64,000 nucleotides of DNA. Origin: Fomitopsis serialis (taxonomy: Eukaryota; Basidiomycota; Agaricomycetes; Polyporales; Fomitopsidaceae). Shown in pieces: positions 1 through 12,039 of the stretch. Positions within the stretch are counted from its first letter, which is position 1; the number at the start of each line of letters is the position of its first letter. Under the pieces are notes generated by a model. That model was given only the letters and a program-made list of their open reading frames with translations, had not been told where the DNA came from and searched no databases. The position numbers and the translations under genes were made by a program. Location of the stretch: positions 124,001 through 188,000 of the forward strand of contig NW_025955014.1 in NCBI RefSeq assembly GCF_022376445.1, in the 5' to 3' direction.

Positions 1-1193
1 AGGGGCCGCCCCCCAAGCGCGCCGCGACCGCGACGGAGCAGCCAGACCTGCGCCACCAGGTCTCCGAGGCGGCCGCGCTCATCACCGACGCGCTCGCCCC
101 CCTCGCCGCGAGCCCGGCGCCCATCATCCACCCCCACCTCATCGCCTCCATCCACCTCCCGCTTCACCAAGCCTTCCTCTTCGCGTCCACGTCCGCCCCG
201 CGCGCAGACGGCCCGCGCGCCGCCGCCCTCGAAGAGCTCGCGGGGCTCATCCAGATGCTCGGCGTGCTCAGCGGGGTCCCGATCGGCGCGCAGCCGTCCG
301 AGTCCACCGCGCAGCCCGGGCTCGGGACGGCGGTGTACCCGTGCGCGACGTGCGCGAAGACGTTCGCGCGGCTCTTCTCGCTGAAGGCGCACCGGCGCGC
401 GCACCTGCTCGGCGCGCGGCCGTTCCGGTGCGACGCGCCCGCGTGCGTCGCGAGCTTCGCGCGGAGCCACGACCTCAAGCGGCACGCGCGCCTGCACGAG
501 CGCACCGCGTACAGGTGCCGCGGGTGCGCGAAGGTGTTCAGTCGCCGCGACGCGATCAAGCGCCACCAGGACAACCGCCGCGGCAGGGACGGCGGTGCGG
601 GCGCGTACGGCGCGGAGAGCGCGTGTGCGTACGCGGAGGTCGAGGAGGTCGAGGTGGACCGCCCGGAGAGCGGGGAGGACGCGGTGCGCCGCGCGAAGAT
701 GTGGGACGGCATCGCGGCGGGCTCCGTGCAGGCGGGCGTGCCCCCGCCGGTGTATGCGGGCCAGGCGTCGCGCGGGGACGCGGGCGGGGACGACGTCCCG
801 GAGGAGGGCGAGGTGCACCCGAGCGTCGTGCTGGCCGCGCAGGCGGCCGTGCTGGGCCTGCACCCGCTCCTGCATGACTACGTGACGAGGGTGCTCGGAC
901 ACGCGCCGGTGCTACAGAAGCCTGTCCAGCTGTCGTTTGGGCAACCATCCGCGGCGGCGCCCCCGCCGGCTCACGAGCCGACGCTCGCGAGCATCATCGC
1001 GGAGGCGGGCGAGGGGCATGCGGCGTCGTCGGCGCTCTCGAGCGCGCTCGCGCTGTCGGAGGAGCAGACGCGGCTGCTCGAGCAGGCGATCGCGCAGGCG
1101 GCGTTGGCGGCGCAGGCGCAAGCGGAGGCGGAGGCGGCGCTCGAGGAGGAGGATGAGGGCACGGGTGACGAGGAGGACGAGGAGGATGGTTGA
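1..1193 (+). CDS. C2H2 zinc-finger protein, copy 1 (5' end outside window)
   Basis: Probable nuclear DNA-binding protein. The frame is open from base 3, so the gene enters from the left, and it stops at 1191-1193. Three fingers lie at about 336-577: a C-x2-C-x12-H-x3-H finger, a C-x4-C finger of the same spacing, and a third with C-x2-C and one His but no fourth ligand at the usual place. The C-terminal third is Ala/Gln/Glu-rich and ends in an acidic tail (EEEDEGTGDEEDEEDG), which could form a coiled coil or activation region. A second copy lies inverted at 10000-11862; the fingers are nearly identical and the C-terminal part differs by indels. The finger fold is seen directly; target genes and role are unknown. 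Confidence 0.8.
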   Translation, partial: GPPPKRAATATEQPDLRHQVSEAAALITDALAPLAASPAPIIHPHLIASIHLPLHQAFLFASTSAPRADGPRAAALEELAGLIQMLGVLSGVPIGAQPSESTAQPGLGTAVYPCATCAKTFARLFSLKAHRRAHLLGARPFRCDAPACVASFARSHDLKRHARLHERTAYRCRGCAKVFSRRDAIKRHQDNRRGRDGGAGAYGAESACAYAEVEEVEVDRPESGEDAVRRAKMWDGIAAGSVQAGVPPPVYAGQASRGDAGGDDVPEEGEVHPSVVLAAQAAVLGLHPLLHDYVTRVLGHAPVLQKPVQLSFGQPSAAAPPPAHEPTLASIIAEAGEGHAASSALSSALALSEEQTRLLEQAIAQAALAAQAQAEAEAALEEEDEGTGDEEDEEDG

Positions 1194-1208
1194 GCGAGGG
1201 GCGTGTAT

Positions 1209-1570
1209 ACTTATCTAGGATTTTTACACTTTCGCCGGGGGACCGCGTGTTGCACACCTGATTTTACCTGGTGCGAACTCGGGCGCGAGACTGCACAGTT
1301 CAAAACGGGCAAGACTCAGTGTATGATACATGAACGCACGATCCTGCGGGTCACCCGATGAGGTATATGCAGTCAGCACTAGTTTGGTCTAGTGCACTAT
1401 ATGGGAATTTTGCATTTTCGCTGGAGGACGGCTCGTTGCGTACCTGGGTCTACCTGATGGGAACTCGGGCCTGAAGCAGCACAGTTTGATCGTGAATACA
1501 TGTGGCAAGAACCTCAGTGTATGATTCATGGACGCACGGCCCTGCGGGTCCGGTGAGGTAGATGCAGCAG
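1209..1570. repeat. Diverged tandem direct repeat, about 165-bp unit
   Basis: Two head-to-tail copies, about 1212-1375 and 1396-1565. Each runs from a TTTTCGC-type start through TACCTG, GAACTCGGGC, GCACAGTT and CTCAGTGTATGAT to CCTGCGGGTC and GAGGTA. The copies differ by scattered substitutions and small indels. They lie just past the zinc-finger stop and fill most of the gap to the phosducin-like gene. No coding capacity was seen. Confidence 0.7.
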
Positions 1571-1637
1571 CGTCTATTCTATTCGCACTTCTCATGTCCG
1601 TCGAGCATCCCGGCTAACGCGATGGATGCACGTCCGT

Positions 1638-2819
1638 TCACGCGTCATCGTCGCTGCCTCCGAACACCAAGTCGCCATCGTCAAAGTCCTCTTCGTCGGA
1701 GGGCGGCCTGCGCTCCGCACCCTGCAGGATGTTATGCCTATGCACGCCGCAGTGTGAGCAACTACCGAGAAGGGCGGATAACGCGACACACCTCCGCAAC
1801 AGATCCTCCACGCCCGTCTTCGCCTCCCAGTCCACCCGCACCCACGTATGCTCGAGCGCGCCGCCGCGGTACACCAGGAGCGTCGGCAGGACGTCCGTGT
1901 CGACATTGTCGTCGTCCCACCCGGCGTCGCCGTCCCCGTCGCTGTCGTTCTCGTCGCCGTATGGGTCGTCTTCGTCGTCGTCGTTGTGGCTGGAATATCG
2001 CCCGGGGACGAGGATCTGGCGCGAGGGCCGCCGGGTGATGGGGAAGGGCGCGAGGTGCGTGGCGCGCGGAGACGTGGTGGGGCGTGCGGTGGCGAAGCCG
2101 ATCGCGCCCGCGCGCGCGTGGAGGAACTTCGTGGAGGGGTGTGCGCGCGCGAGGCGCGAGAGGGTCTCGTCGAGGGTGGCGCAGCGGTCAAGACTCTAGG
2201 GCAGCCGGGTCAGCACTCGTTTCCGAAGGGGCAGGAAGAAGGCGCACCGGGTCGTAGATGTGGACGAGGACCCACGTGTTGCGGTCCTCGTCGAGCGCGC
2301 GGTCGAAGCTGCGCACGCCGACCTCCATGAGGTGCCCGAACCTGCCCGCGCGCGGGCGGCCGTCGACGACGGCGCCCGCCTTGCCCTCGAGGCGCGCGAG
2401 CTCCGCGGCGCGCGCGCGCTCCTCCTCCGCCCACGTCTGCCCGCCGAGGCTCGCGCCCTCCATCGCTCGGTTCAGCGCGCGGATCTCCTCCGTGCGCCGC
2501 GAGCGCGCGAGGGCTGCGGCCTCGGCGTGGTCGCGGATGACGCCCTTCACGCCGGTGCGCCCGGGGCCCATGCCGATGGACTCGTGCTCCGCGGCGCGCG
2601 AGGCGAGCGCGCGGCGCCGGTCGGCGTCGGAGTCGTAGTCGTAGTCGTGGCCGTCGGTGGGCCACTGGGCGGGGGACGGGGAGCGGGAGCGGACGGGGGA
2701 GGAGGAGCGGGAGGGCGGGTTGAAGAGCTTGCCGGAGAGGACGAGCTCCTCGAGCTTGTCGCCGTTCTGTGCTGTCTGTGTTCATGCCTCGTCTGTAGTC
2801 GAGCAGGGCGGCTTACCAT
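1638..2819 (-). CDS. Phosducin-like protein (thioredoxin-fold co-chaperone)
   Basis: Phosducin-like proteins work with the CCT chaperonin in folding G-beta and other clients in the cytosol. Model of three exons: 2819-2817 (only the ATG), 2766-2248 and 2195-1638, giving 358 aa. The protein starts MNGDKLEELVLSGKLFNPPS, the usual N-terminal helix of the family. Then comes the linker before the thioredoxin fold (GRFGHLMEVG), the core strands WVLVHIYDPSLDRC and STKFL, and VLPTLLVYRGGAL near the C-terminus, followed by an acidic tail. A long Asp-rich insert (about residues 250-280) sits before the PTLLVYR strand. The intron 2247-2196 is canonical GT-AG. The start rests on the strong context CCGCCACC-ATG directly followed by GTAAGC. 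The gene is divergent from DLDH with 828 bp between starts. Confidence 0.85.
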
Positions 2820-2949
2820 GGTGGCGGTGAGGCTGGTGCGCAGATGCTCTTCTGGGGGACTGGAGGGCCAGCAGAGCGGTACGTAGGGTCTTGGTGCGGA
2901 CCGTCCGCAGAGCTTTGGCCCAGGTGCGGTGGCGAGCACGAGCGATCGC

Positions 2950-2976
2950 GCAACCCTAACCCGACAGCTAACCCTA
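2950..2976. promoter_or_regulatory. AACCCTAA-type motif cluster in a divergent promoter
   Basis: CAACCCTAACCC is followed after 6 bases by AACCCTA, midway between the divergent phosducin-like and DLDH starts. The core equals the TTAGGG-type telomere repeat and also the box recognised by Tbf1/TRF-like factors in fungal promoters. With so few repeats a promoter site is more likely than a relic telomere. The rest of 2820-3647 shows nothing else recognisable. Confidence 0.4.
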
Positions 2977-3647
2977 TCGTGCTGCTCAGGTCCCGTCATG
3001 CCATCTCTCTTTCGTCCCATATTACTCAGGATATTCGGAGAGTGCATCGCCCGCGATGGGGTGCCGGTGATTTCTGCGTATCACGGTGGCTGCGGGCCCA
3101 CTGTGAAGCGACAAGGCATGGGATTACTAGTCTCCTTTGCTGACCAAAAGGAGATACTCACGTTTTTGGTCTGCAGCGTGACGCGTCGTCCATAGCGACT
3201 ATACTTTTGAGCATCTACATAGGCAGGTGGGTGTGGGCATTGTATGGAACTGTTCCTAGTGGTGTGACCGACCTAGTCGGACGGGCTCACCCTACTCCCG
3301 ACCGCAAAATCGTGCACTGTGCTCTACTCAGTGAGTCTAAACTGTTCTAACGTTTTGCCTGTGTTCTGTGGATATTTTAGCATTGCTTCACACACACCCT
3401 GAGGTACATACAGTGCATATCTGTGCATATACAGCGAGGAAGGGTCATCGAGTGCTAAGGTGGCCGAGATCCCGGCCCGATATAGTATGGAATTACGAAT
3501 AAGGAAGGTGACGCTATGAACGAAAAAGGAAGGTGTCGGCCGTTTGTCCGACCGTGCCCGTTCCGCTGAGCTCATCGTGCAACTCTCCCCCCGACTCCCA
3601 CCTCCTCTTCCTCGACGCTTGCGTCGCACTCCCCCTTTTTTCCAACC

Positions 3648-5482
<1,835 letters not shown>

Positions 5483-6149
5483 AGGTGGTGTTTTCGGTGT
5501 TGAACGTTGATTGTCGTGTTTGTTGTGCTCTCTAATACATCTATAGCATCTTTCTCTTGTTGGATACACGCTCGAGTGCATCGCTGCAACTCGCAACACG
5601 GCCACCAGACGTGGCTCGAACCTGCTCGGTTCCGCCCATTCACTGGTAAGAGATATCGATCAACACAGAGCATGGGACATGTGATGGCGCGGCGACTGAG
5701 CGCGAGCACTGATGCACTGATGCAACACCTGCGTCGTTTGTTTCTGACGGCATCTCCATCCCTCAAGCGCCCGCGAGCGATCCTCCTCAGACATGTAAAA
5801 TCCAGCCTTGCGTCGCCCACTCCCCCCAGCTGTTTTCCCCTGGGAGCAATGGTGTGCTGTTCGGTGCAGGGGCCCCAGGAACCCTACACGTCTGTTGTGT
5901 TATCCTCCTGGCTCGCGACAGATAGTGGATCTGCGCTCATACGGTGCGCCCAAGTTCTCTCCGCACACGAGGAATGCTGCATTGCGTCTCATCGATTCAA
6001 ACACGCCCGGCTCGGGGCGCCGGTACTCTTGCTTTCCTGCGCGTGTAGTCTCGCAGATACAGGCGTCGGGCAAGACGACTAGACGCGGGGCGGAAAGATG
6101 GGTAACAGCCGGCCATGTAGAGAATTTGTGAAACCATCTCCATTCACAA
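5483..6149. other. Intergenic, no gene recognised
   Basis: Between the DLDH stop and the downstream flank of kinase copy A. Open frames on both strands have no recognisable protein and no splice pattern. The paralogous kinase unit begins at about 6150, where similarity to the flank of copy B ends. Confidence 0.5.
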
Positions 6150-6190
6150 GTGGCCTATGCCCCACACCGAATGCATTCCAGTGAAAACGA

Positions 6191-8283
6191 TCATGCAGCG
6201 GTCGGTTGGCACAGTAATTTGAACCGTTCAAGCATGCCGAGATCGTGCTCCTTCCGCATCAATCCTAGTCGCCGCATGGTGGGGATCCAATCCGATAGCT
6301 GGTCGTTCATGATTGCTGGGTATGATGCACTGCCGTGAGTCCCGGCCCAGTCAAAGTCAATCAGCATGGCATTCCAGTGTTCGTCATACCCAGCACTACC
6401 GGACCTGCGAACACACATGATGTTGGGAGTCCGGAGATCGCCAAACACGAGGTCGTGTTCGTGGAGCAGGTCGACGGCGGTCTTGACGTCGGCGTAGACA
6501 CTGTGCGGGAGGAGTTCGTTTCTCTGCTCGAACGACCACGCCATCTCGCCTTCGACCCGACCCATGACGACCATGAAGATGCGATCACAGACGGGGATAA
6601 TGGCGTGCAGAGTAGGCGCCAGTCCAGCGGCGGCGAGGATGCGGTGTGCCTCAGCATTGTACCTTGCGGTGAACTTGACGATGACCTCGACTTCGCCGTC
6701 CGGAGTGTCACCAGCTCCAGTCGATTTGGGCATGGTGGCGAGGTAAATGGCCGAACACCGCTGATCTGATGACCTCGCCATAAGATAGAGCTCCCCGGCG
6801 CGAGACATCCGATTCGTGAAGGTCAAGGACGGCATGCTGTCCTTGCAGGAGGGGACCGGGACGGGTGACGGAAACAGATGTGCGATGCTGCTGGAGGGAG
6901 GTGCAGCGTCGAGTCGCGCGTAGAATTCGGTAAGCTCGCTAGTGGCAAGCTGAATAGTTTTGAAGGCTCGTGCGACACGGAGTACGTTATCGTTCCTGTA
7001 GAAGTCCAGACGCAACCGCTCGGAGAAGAGGCGGTCAATGTAGGGTCCATCGGTATACACGGCGACCCCGATCTCGAGCAGATCGCCCCTGATGCTGATC
7101 AGGATGACTGGGTAGTTGGACCGACGTCGTCGCTGCCGTATCAGCTACAGAGTGCCTCGTCAGCATGCCATCACGGTGCACACACGGATTGGCGGTCAAA
7201 CCTCGTTTTTATCATCTGTCACCACCCTGGCGTAATCAAGGCTTGCTTGCAGAAAGGCATCCCCTCGCAATCCATCCTCGTTTTTGACTTCCACGAAGCC
7301 GAATGGCTTCGAGCCGCCCATGGCTATGTTGGGGCGAATATCGCTGATGGGCACGTCCCAGCTGAGTGTGCAGGCAAGGAGATCTTCGAGGAGACTCCCA
7401 ATGGCCAGAATACGGTCTTCTCCGAAGTCGTAGCAATTCAAAGCTAGTGCCATAAATGAGTGGACCTTTCCTAGTTCTAGATAATTGGGTTCGCCCTCGG
7501 GGAGCGCAGAGCCGAGATGGCGAAGGCGGTATGCGAGCAGGCCCAACGTAGGGTGGAACAAGGCAACTGGGGGACCGTAATTGTCGTGTGGTCGTCCTGC
7601 ATGAAAACGGTCGCCGCATTCGTTGAAGAGCTTCTGCACATGTGTAGTAATTCCTTCCGACGGCCTAGGTAACGATGTGCGGACGTTCTTGGCCTCCTTC
7701 TCGCGTTCTGATGAACAAGGTAATTGGCTAGCCCAGGGACGTAAGAACACTACAACGTACCTCGAATGACCTTCCTGTAATTAGAGGCAAGGTCTCCCAC
7801 GTCGTCCAGACTTTCAAGGGCTGCGCTATGGGTGAGGCAGATGTCCAACACTCAGTAGAGATGACTCACTCTCTGGTGTGACGACGAGGATGTCGACGAC
7901 ATCATCCTGACTCGGTCCTTCAGGGAAAGCGTTCCTCACTTTGGCGGTTGGCCGGATTTTGAAATCCCGACTATCGTGGTATTCGCGAAGCCATTGGCGG
8001 CTACGAGCGAGTAACGTCTCGCCGGGTTCCAGCGACAATCCAGGGGGCTAGTACATATGGTCACTACAAGCGTGACTGATATAAGATGGATACGCACCTT
8101 GAACAATGTGTAAACTTCGGGATCAACTTCCGGTCCAAGTGGTTTATTGATCGCAGTCTCGACTAACCATAAGAGGTTGCTGCTGTTGTTGTTAACCGGT
8201 ACCCCCAACACTGTTTCGACGGGCTGCACAGGATGGGGAAAGTACACTGCATATATGTCTGGTTGCTCGCTGTGAGAGGACAT
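6191..8283 (-). CDS. FunK1-type protein kinase, copy A
   Basis: Fungal-type kinase of the FunK1 family (Pfam Pkinase_fungal), expanded in mushroom-forming fungi; substrates are unknown. Five exons: 8283-8098, 8047-7870, 7820-7761, 7707-7202 and 7144-6191, 627 aa. The kinase core is in the last exon: Lys of VIVKF at about residue 467, the catalytic loop as FGDLRTPN (Asp about 546, replacing HRD) and the metal-binding motif as IDFDWAG (about 573, replacing DFG). These variant motifs are normal for the family. The N-terminal half has no recognised domain. Copy B at 16313-18398 has the same exons (exon 1 one codon shorter) in inverted orientation. The paralogous block extends from about 8325 to 6150. 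No break was found, so both copies could be expressed. Confidence 0.85.
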
Positions 8284-8568
8284 GATGCTGGTTTGGGACT
8301 AAGGGTCGATGTTTCAGCCAAACTCACGAACTGGCGTACTGATGGCTGGAAGAGGGTTGGATATGACCGTGACGGATCAACTATCAGGTGGATGTAGTAG
8401 GTACGTGTCTACGCCAAGTCTACGCGCGACGCGCTCGTTCTAGTGCTCTCCTGTGCGTCTGGCTGGTAGTCCATAGATCGTCCCGGACAGCATTCGACGC
8501 ATTCCACAATCTAACGACATACATATTCATGTGCATTTTGACTAATTTGAAAGCTACTCGTTGTAACC

Positions 8569-9987
8569 TCACTTCCCAAGCTCCGACACCAGTTTCTCCA
8601 GCATGACCATGTAGTGCTCCTTCGTTATGAACCCACAAGGTCGCGCCTCCTCCTGCCAGGGAATATCATGATTCAAATCGTGAGGATAGCGCATGTCGCC
8701 GTCAGGTCCGCTCCAGTCGAAGTCAATTAGCCGCGGCTGCCCGGTCGAGTCGACCAGCATATTCACGCGGCGAAGATCACCGAAGACCAATTGCGCTTCG
8801 CGTAGTCCCTCGAGTGCATCCCGCAGCTTCGTGATACCGTCTTGTGACGCTTTGGCGTTCTCGACTTCGTCAATATACTCCGTGATGACCACGAACAGGC
8901 CACCGACCGAGGCCTCCTTCTGGCAGTACATCAGCCGCGCGGCCACACCGCGCTCGTACATGAATTCGTGCGCCTTCTTCCCGTACCGGTGCACGAACTT
9001 GACGACGCATCGAGTACCGTTTTCCCCACCGCCATTTGCCTCTGTGATGAAGAGCGGCCCGGGATTCGAGAGAGATATTTCAGCTTGACCGTCCTTTCAG
9101 TTCAAGTTTCAGCGTGCCCACTGGGAAGAGGTCGAGACGAGGAAGGCGGCCCTGCTTGCCCATCCCGGCGACTAGCGGCATCGTTGTTCACCTCGTACGA
9201 CAGGAAGCACGGCGCGGGAGAGAGCTCGTCGCGGCCAGGTAGACTGGTAGGACGCTGCATGTCGCGGTACTACATGCCCAGGTCGTCCAGTGATTCCCGC
9301 AGACTCTTCAATATAAGCGCGATCTCCGCCACATGTTGGGTGCCCGCAGTTACAAATCCCAACTCGTTGGCCCCGAAGCTCGGTGTTGTACAGAGACACG
9401 GGAGAGGCAGGACGAGGCTGACCAAGGGCGTGATGCGCTGCGAGATAGCGACCCCGTGGACGAAGATGGCACCGGAGACGGAGATGTGAGGCGCGGCAAT
9501 GGCGAGGATGAAGGCGGGCATGCATGAACAGTGCCGCAGGTCATCGAGCTAGGGTAGGCAGTGAGCAGTCACGACGGACTGCCGAGCAACGGGTAAGACA
9601 CACCTTTGAATCGATACAGGTTAGCTGGTAGGCTTTCTCGGCCTGTTCAGTAGGGCAACAGTCTCCAAGACCAATCCCATTTTTCAGCTCGACGATGAGC
9701 TTCAGCATCCTGCTGTAGTGCTGATCTAGCGGTGTATACAAGCCGCATTTAGCAGCCAGACCACCATCAGGCTTGTCTGTCACCGATCCAGTAGAACAGG
9801 GCTTCTCGTCCAAGGCGCCTTCACCGAGCAATAGATTTAAAACTGGCCGGATGACATCTTGACGTTCTTTCTCTGTTGGATAAAATCGGGCACTGAGCTC
9901 GACAAACTTTGCGGTGGCCATGAATTCGTCGATAGTGAGGTAGGCCGAAGGGGGTGGGCGACGGAGCTCCAGCTGGAAGTCATGGAG
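8569..9987 (-). pseudogene. Broken FunK1-type kinase, 5'-truncated
   Basis: The C-terminal part still reads VVKFVHRYGKK, LVFGDLRRVN and LIDFDWSG, the Lys, catalytic-loop and DFD motifs of FunK1 kinases. The upstream part (9987-9600) matches the family's pre-kinase region and is joined by a plausible intron to a segment at about 9550-9270. That segment hits an in-frame TAG directly after LDDLGM (about 9270), and at least two frame changes follow before the VVKF block, one near 9090. At the 5' side the sequence runs straight into the end of zinc-finger copy 2, so the original start is gone. Distinct in sequence from copies A and B. Best read as a pseudogene cut by the zinc-finger duplication. 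Confidence 0.75.
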
Positions 9988-9999
9988 CACGCCCCTCGC

Positions 10000-11862
10000 T
10001 CAACCGTCCTCTTCGTCACCCGTGCCCTCATCTTCCTCCTCTTGCGCCGCCTCCGCCTCCGCTTGCGCCTGCGCCGCCAACGCCGCCTGCGCGATCGCCT
10101 GCTCGAGCAGTCGTGTCTGCTCTTCCGACAGCGCGAGCGCGCTCGAGAGCGCCAACGACGCCGCGTGGGTCGCCTCCGTCGCAGGCGCCGCACGCCCGCC
10201 GCCGCCCACGTTCGCGTTAGCGTTCGCGATGATGCTCGCCAGCGTCGGCTGGCCAGCCGGCGGGGGCGCAAACGCCGCCTGGGCTCCCACCGACTGCTGC
10301 CCGAACGACAACTGGCTCGGATTCTGCAGCACCGGCGCGTGCCCGAGCACCTTCGTCACGTACGCGTGCAGGAGCGGGTGCAGCCGCAGCACGGCCGCCT
10401 GCGCGTCCAGCAGGACGCCCGGGTGCACCTCGCCCTCCTCCGGGCCGTCGTCCGCGCCCGACGCCTGGTCTGCGTACACCGGCGGCGCGCCCGCCTGCAC
10501 GGAGCCCGCCGCGATGCCGTCCCACATCTTCGCGCGGCGCACCGCGTCCTCCCCGCTCTCCGGGCGGTCCACCTCGACCTCCTCGACCTCCGCGTACGCA
10601 CACGCGCTCTCCGCGCCGTACGCGCCCGCACCGCCGTCCCTGCCGCGGCGGTTGTCCTGGTGGCGCTTGATCGCGTCGCGGCGGCTGAACACCTTCGCGC
10701 ACCCGCGACACCTGTACGCGGTGCGCTCGTGCAGGCGCGCGTGGCGCTTGAGGTCGTGGCTCCGCGCGAAGCTCGCGACGCACGCGGGCGCGTCGCACCG
10801 GAACGGCCGCGCGCCGAGCAGGTGCGCGCGCCGGTGCGCCTTCAGCGAGAAGAGCCGCGCGAACGTCTTCGCGCACGTCGCGCACGGGTACACCGCCGTC
10901 CCGAGCCCGGGCTGCGCGGTGGACTCGGACGGCTGCGCGCCGATCGGGACCCCGCTGAGCACGCCGAGCATCTGGATGAGCCCCGCGAGCTCTTCGAGGG
11001 CGGCGGCGCGCGGGCCGTCTGCGCGCGGGGCGGACGTGGACGCGAAGAGGAAGGCTTGGTGAAGCGGGAGGTGGATGGAGGCGATGAGGTGGGGGTGGAT
11101 GATGGGCGCCGGGCTCGCGGCGAGGGGGGCGAGCGCGTCGGTGATGAGCGCGGCCGCCTCGGAGACCTGGTGGCGCAGGTCTGGCTGCTCCGTCGCGGCG
11201 CGCTTGAGGGGAGGCGCGTCGTCGAGCGCGCCGCCGGGGCCGTCCGCGGCGTCCCACCTGCGCTTGCCCTTGTCGAGCTGGATGGCGGGCGCGTCCGAGT
11301 TGCGGAGGGACGCGAAGAGCAGCGAGGACTTTGCGAGCGCGATGACGGCTTCGCTCAGGTGCTGCGCGACGGCCTTGGTCACTTGTCTGCAGGAGATGCA
11401 TTGGGTGAAGACGTCTAGCACGTTGTGGTGTTCCACGCCGGGTATAGTGGATGCGGCGAGCGTAGAGCGCACCAGCGGGTTCTTCTCGGCCGAGGCGAGG
11501 ATGGCTTTCATGGTGAGGATGGCGGCGGCGCTCCGTCTCTCGCGGGCAGTTCCAGGGGCGTTTCCGTGTGCAAGTTGCTGGAAGACATCGGAGCTATGTG
11601 GTTTTCTTGAGGTCAAGGTAGACGGGCCAGCAACAGGCTGTTGTACGGGTGCGAGTCCTAGGGCAGACACTGCTTGACTCGCCTGTTGGGTGGCAGTTGT
11701 CTGGGCCCTCGCTTCCTGCTGCGCTCGCTCGATATCTGCTCTGAGTTGGTCCTGGAGCCGACGGGCCATCTGCTCCGCTTCGGCCTCGATGTCGTCGTCG
11801 GAGTCGTCGTCCCATGCATCTTCGTCGTCGATGTTGTGGTCCGACTGGGGGATGCTTTCCAT
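10000..11862 (-). CDS. C2H2 zinc-finger protein, copy 2 (complete)
   Basis: Single-exon model from ATG 11862, 620 aa, starting MESIPQSDHNIDDEDAWDDD. The frame stays open further upstream to 12036, so a longer start is possible. An acidic N-terminus and a Gln/Ala region (about residues 30-100) precede a long middle region. Three fingers are at about 325-405; finger 3 has only three of four ligands, as in copy 1. The C-terminus is again Ala/Gln/Glu-rich and ends GTGDEEDG. Homology to copy 1 stops 12 bases past the stop codon, where kinase-pseudogene sequence begins, so this copy has lost its own 3' flank and its terminator must be supplied by foreign sequence. Probable transcription factor; target unknown. 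Confidence 0.8.
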   Translation of the reverse strand: MESIPQSDHNIDDEDAWDDDSDDDIEAEAEQMARRLQDQLRADIERAQQEARAQTTATQQASQAVSALGLAPVQQPVAGPSTLTSRKPHSSDVFQQLAHGNAPGTARERRSAAAILTMKAILASAEKNPLVRSTLAASTIPGVEHHNVLDVFTQCISCRQVTKAVAQHLSEAVIALAKSSLLFASLRNSDAPAIQLDKGKRRWDAADGPGGALDDAPPLKRAATEQPDLRHQVSEAAALITDALAPLAASPAPIIHPHLIASIHLPLHQAFLFASTSAPRADGPRAAALEELAGLIQMLGVLSGVPIGAQPSESTAQPGLGTAVYPCATCAKTFARLFSLKAHRRAHLLGARPFRCDAPACVASFARSHDLKRHARLHERTAYRCRGCAKVFSRRDAIKRHQDNRRGRDGGAGAYGAESACAYAEVEEVEVDRPESGEDAVRRAKMWDGIAAGSVQAGAPPVYADQASGADDGPEEGEVHPGVLLDAQAAVLRLHPLLHAYVTKVLGHAPVLQNPSQLSFGQQSVGAQAAFAPPPAGQPTLASIIANANANVGGGGRAAPATEATHAASLALSSALALSEEQTRLLEQAIAQAALAAQAQAEAEAAQEEEDEGTGDEEDG

Positions 11863-12039
11863 TGCGCTGTCTGGTGTTTGGTACAATGTGTAGCTTGTTT
11901 GTAGAAGTACAGGTGTATACACGTCGGCGCTGGGCCGGAGGTCGCCCTTGGGAGAGGAGAGGTCGTGAATTTGAGATTCAAACTGTGATCGGCGAGATCT
12001 GTGTAAGGATCTAGGACCACACAGAGCGGCATTCACCGA

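Noticed and set aside
2950..2976. Interstitial telomere
   Set aside because: Only about two repeat units, in a normal promoter region between housekeeping genes.
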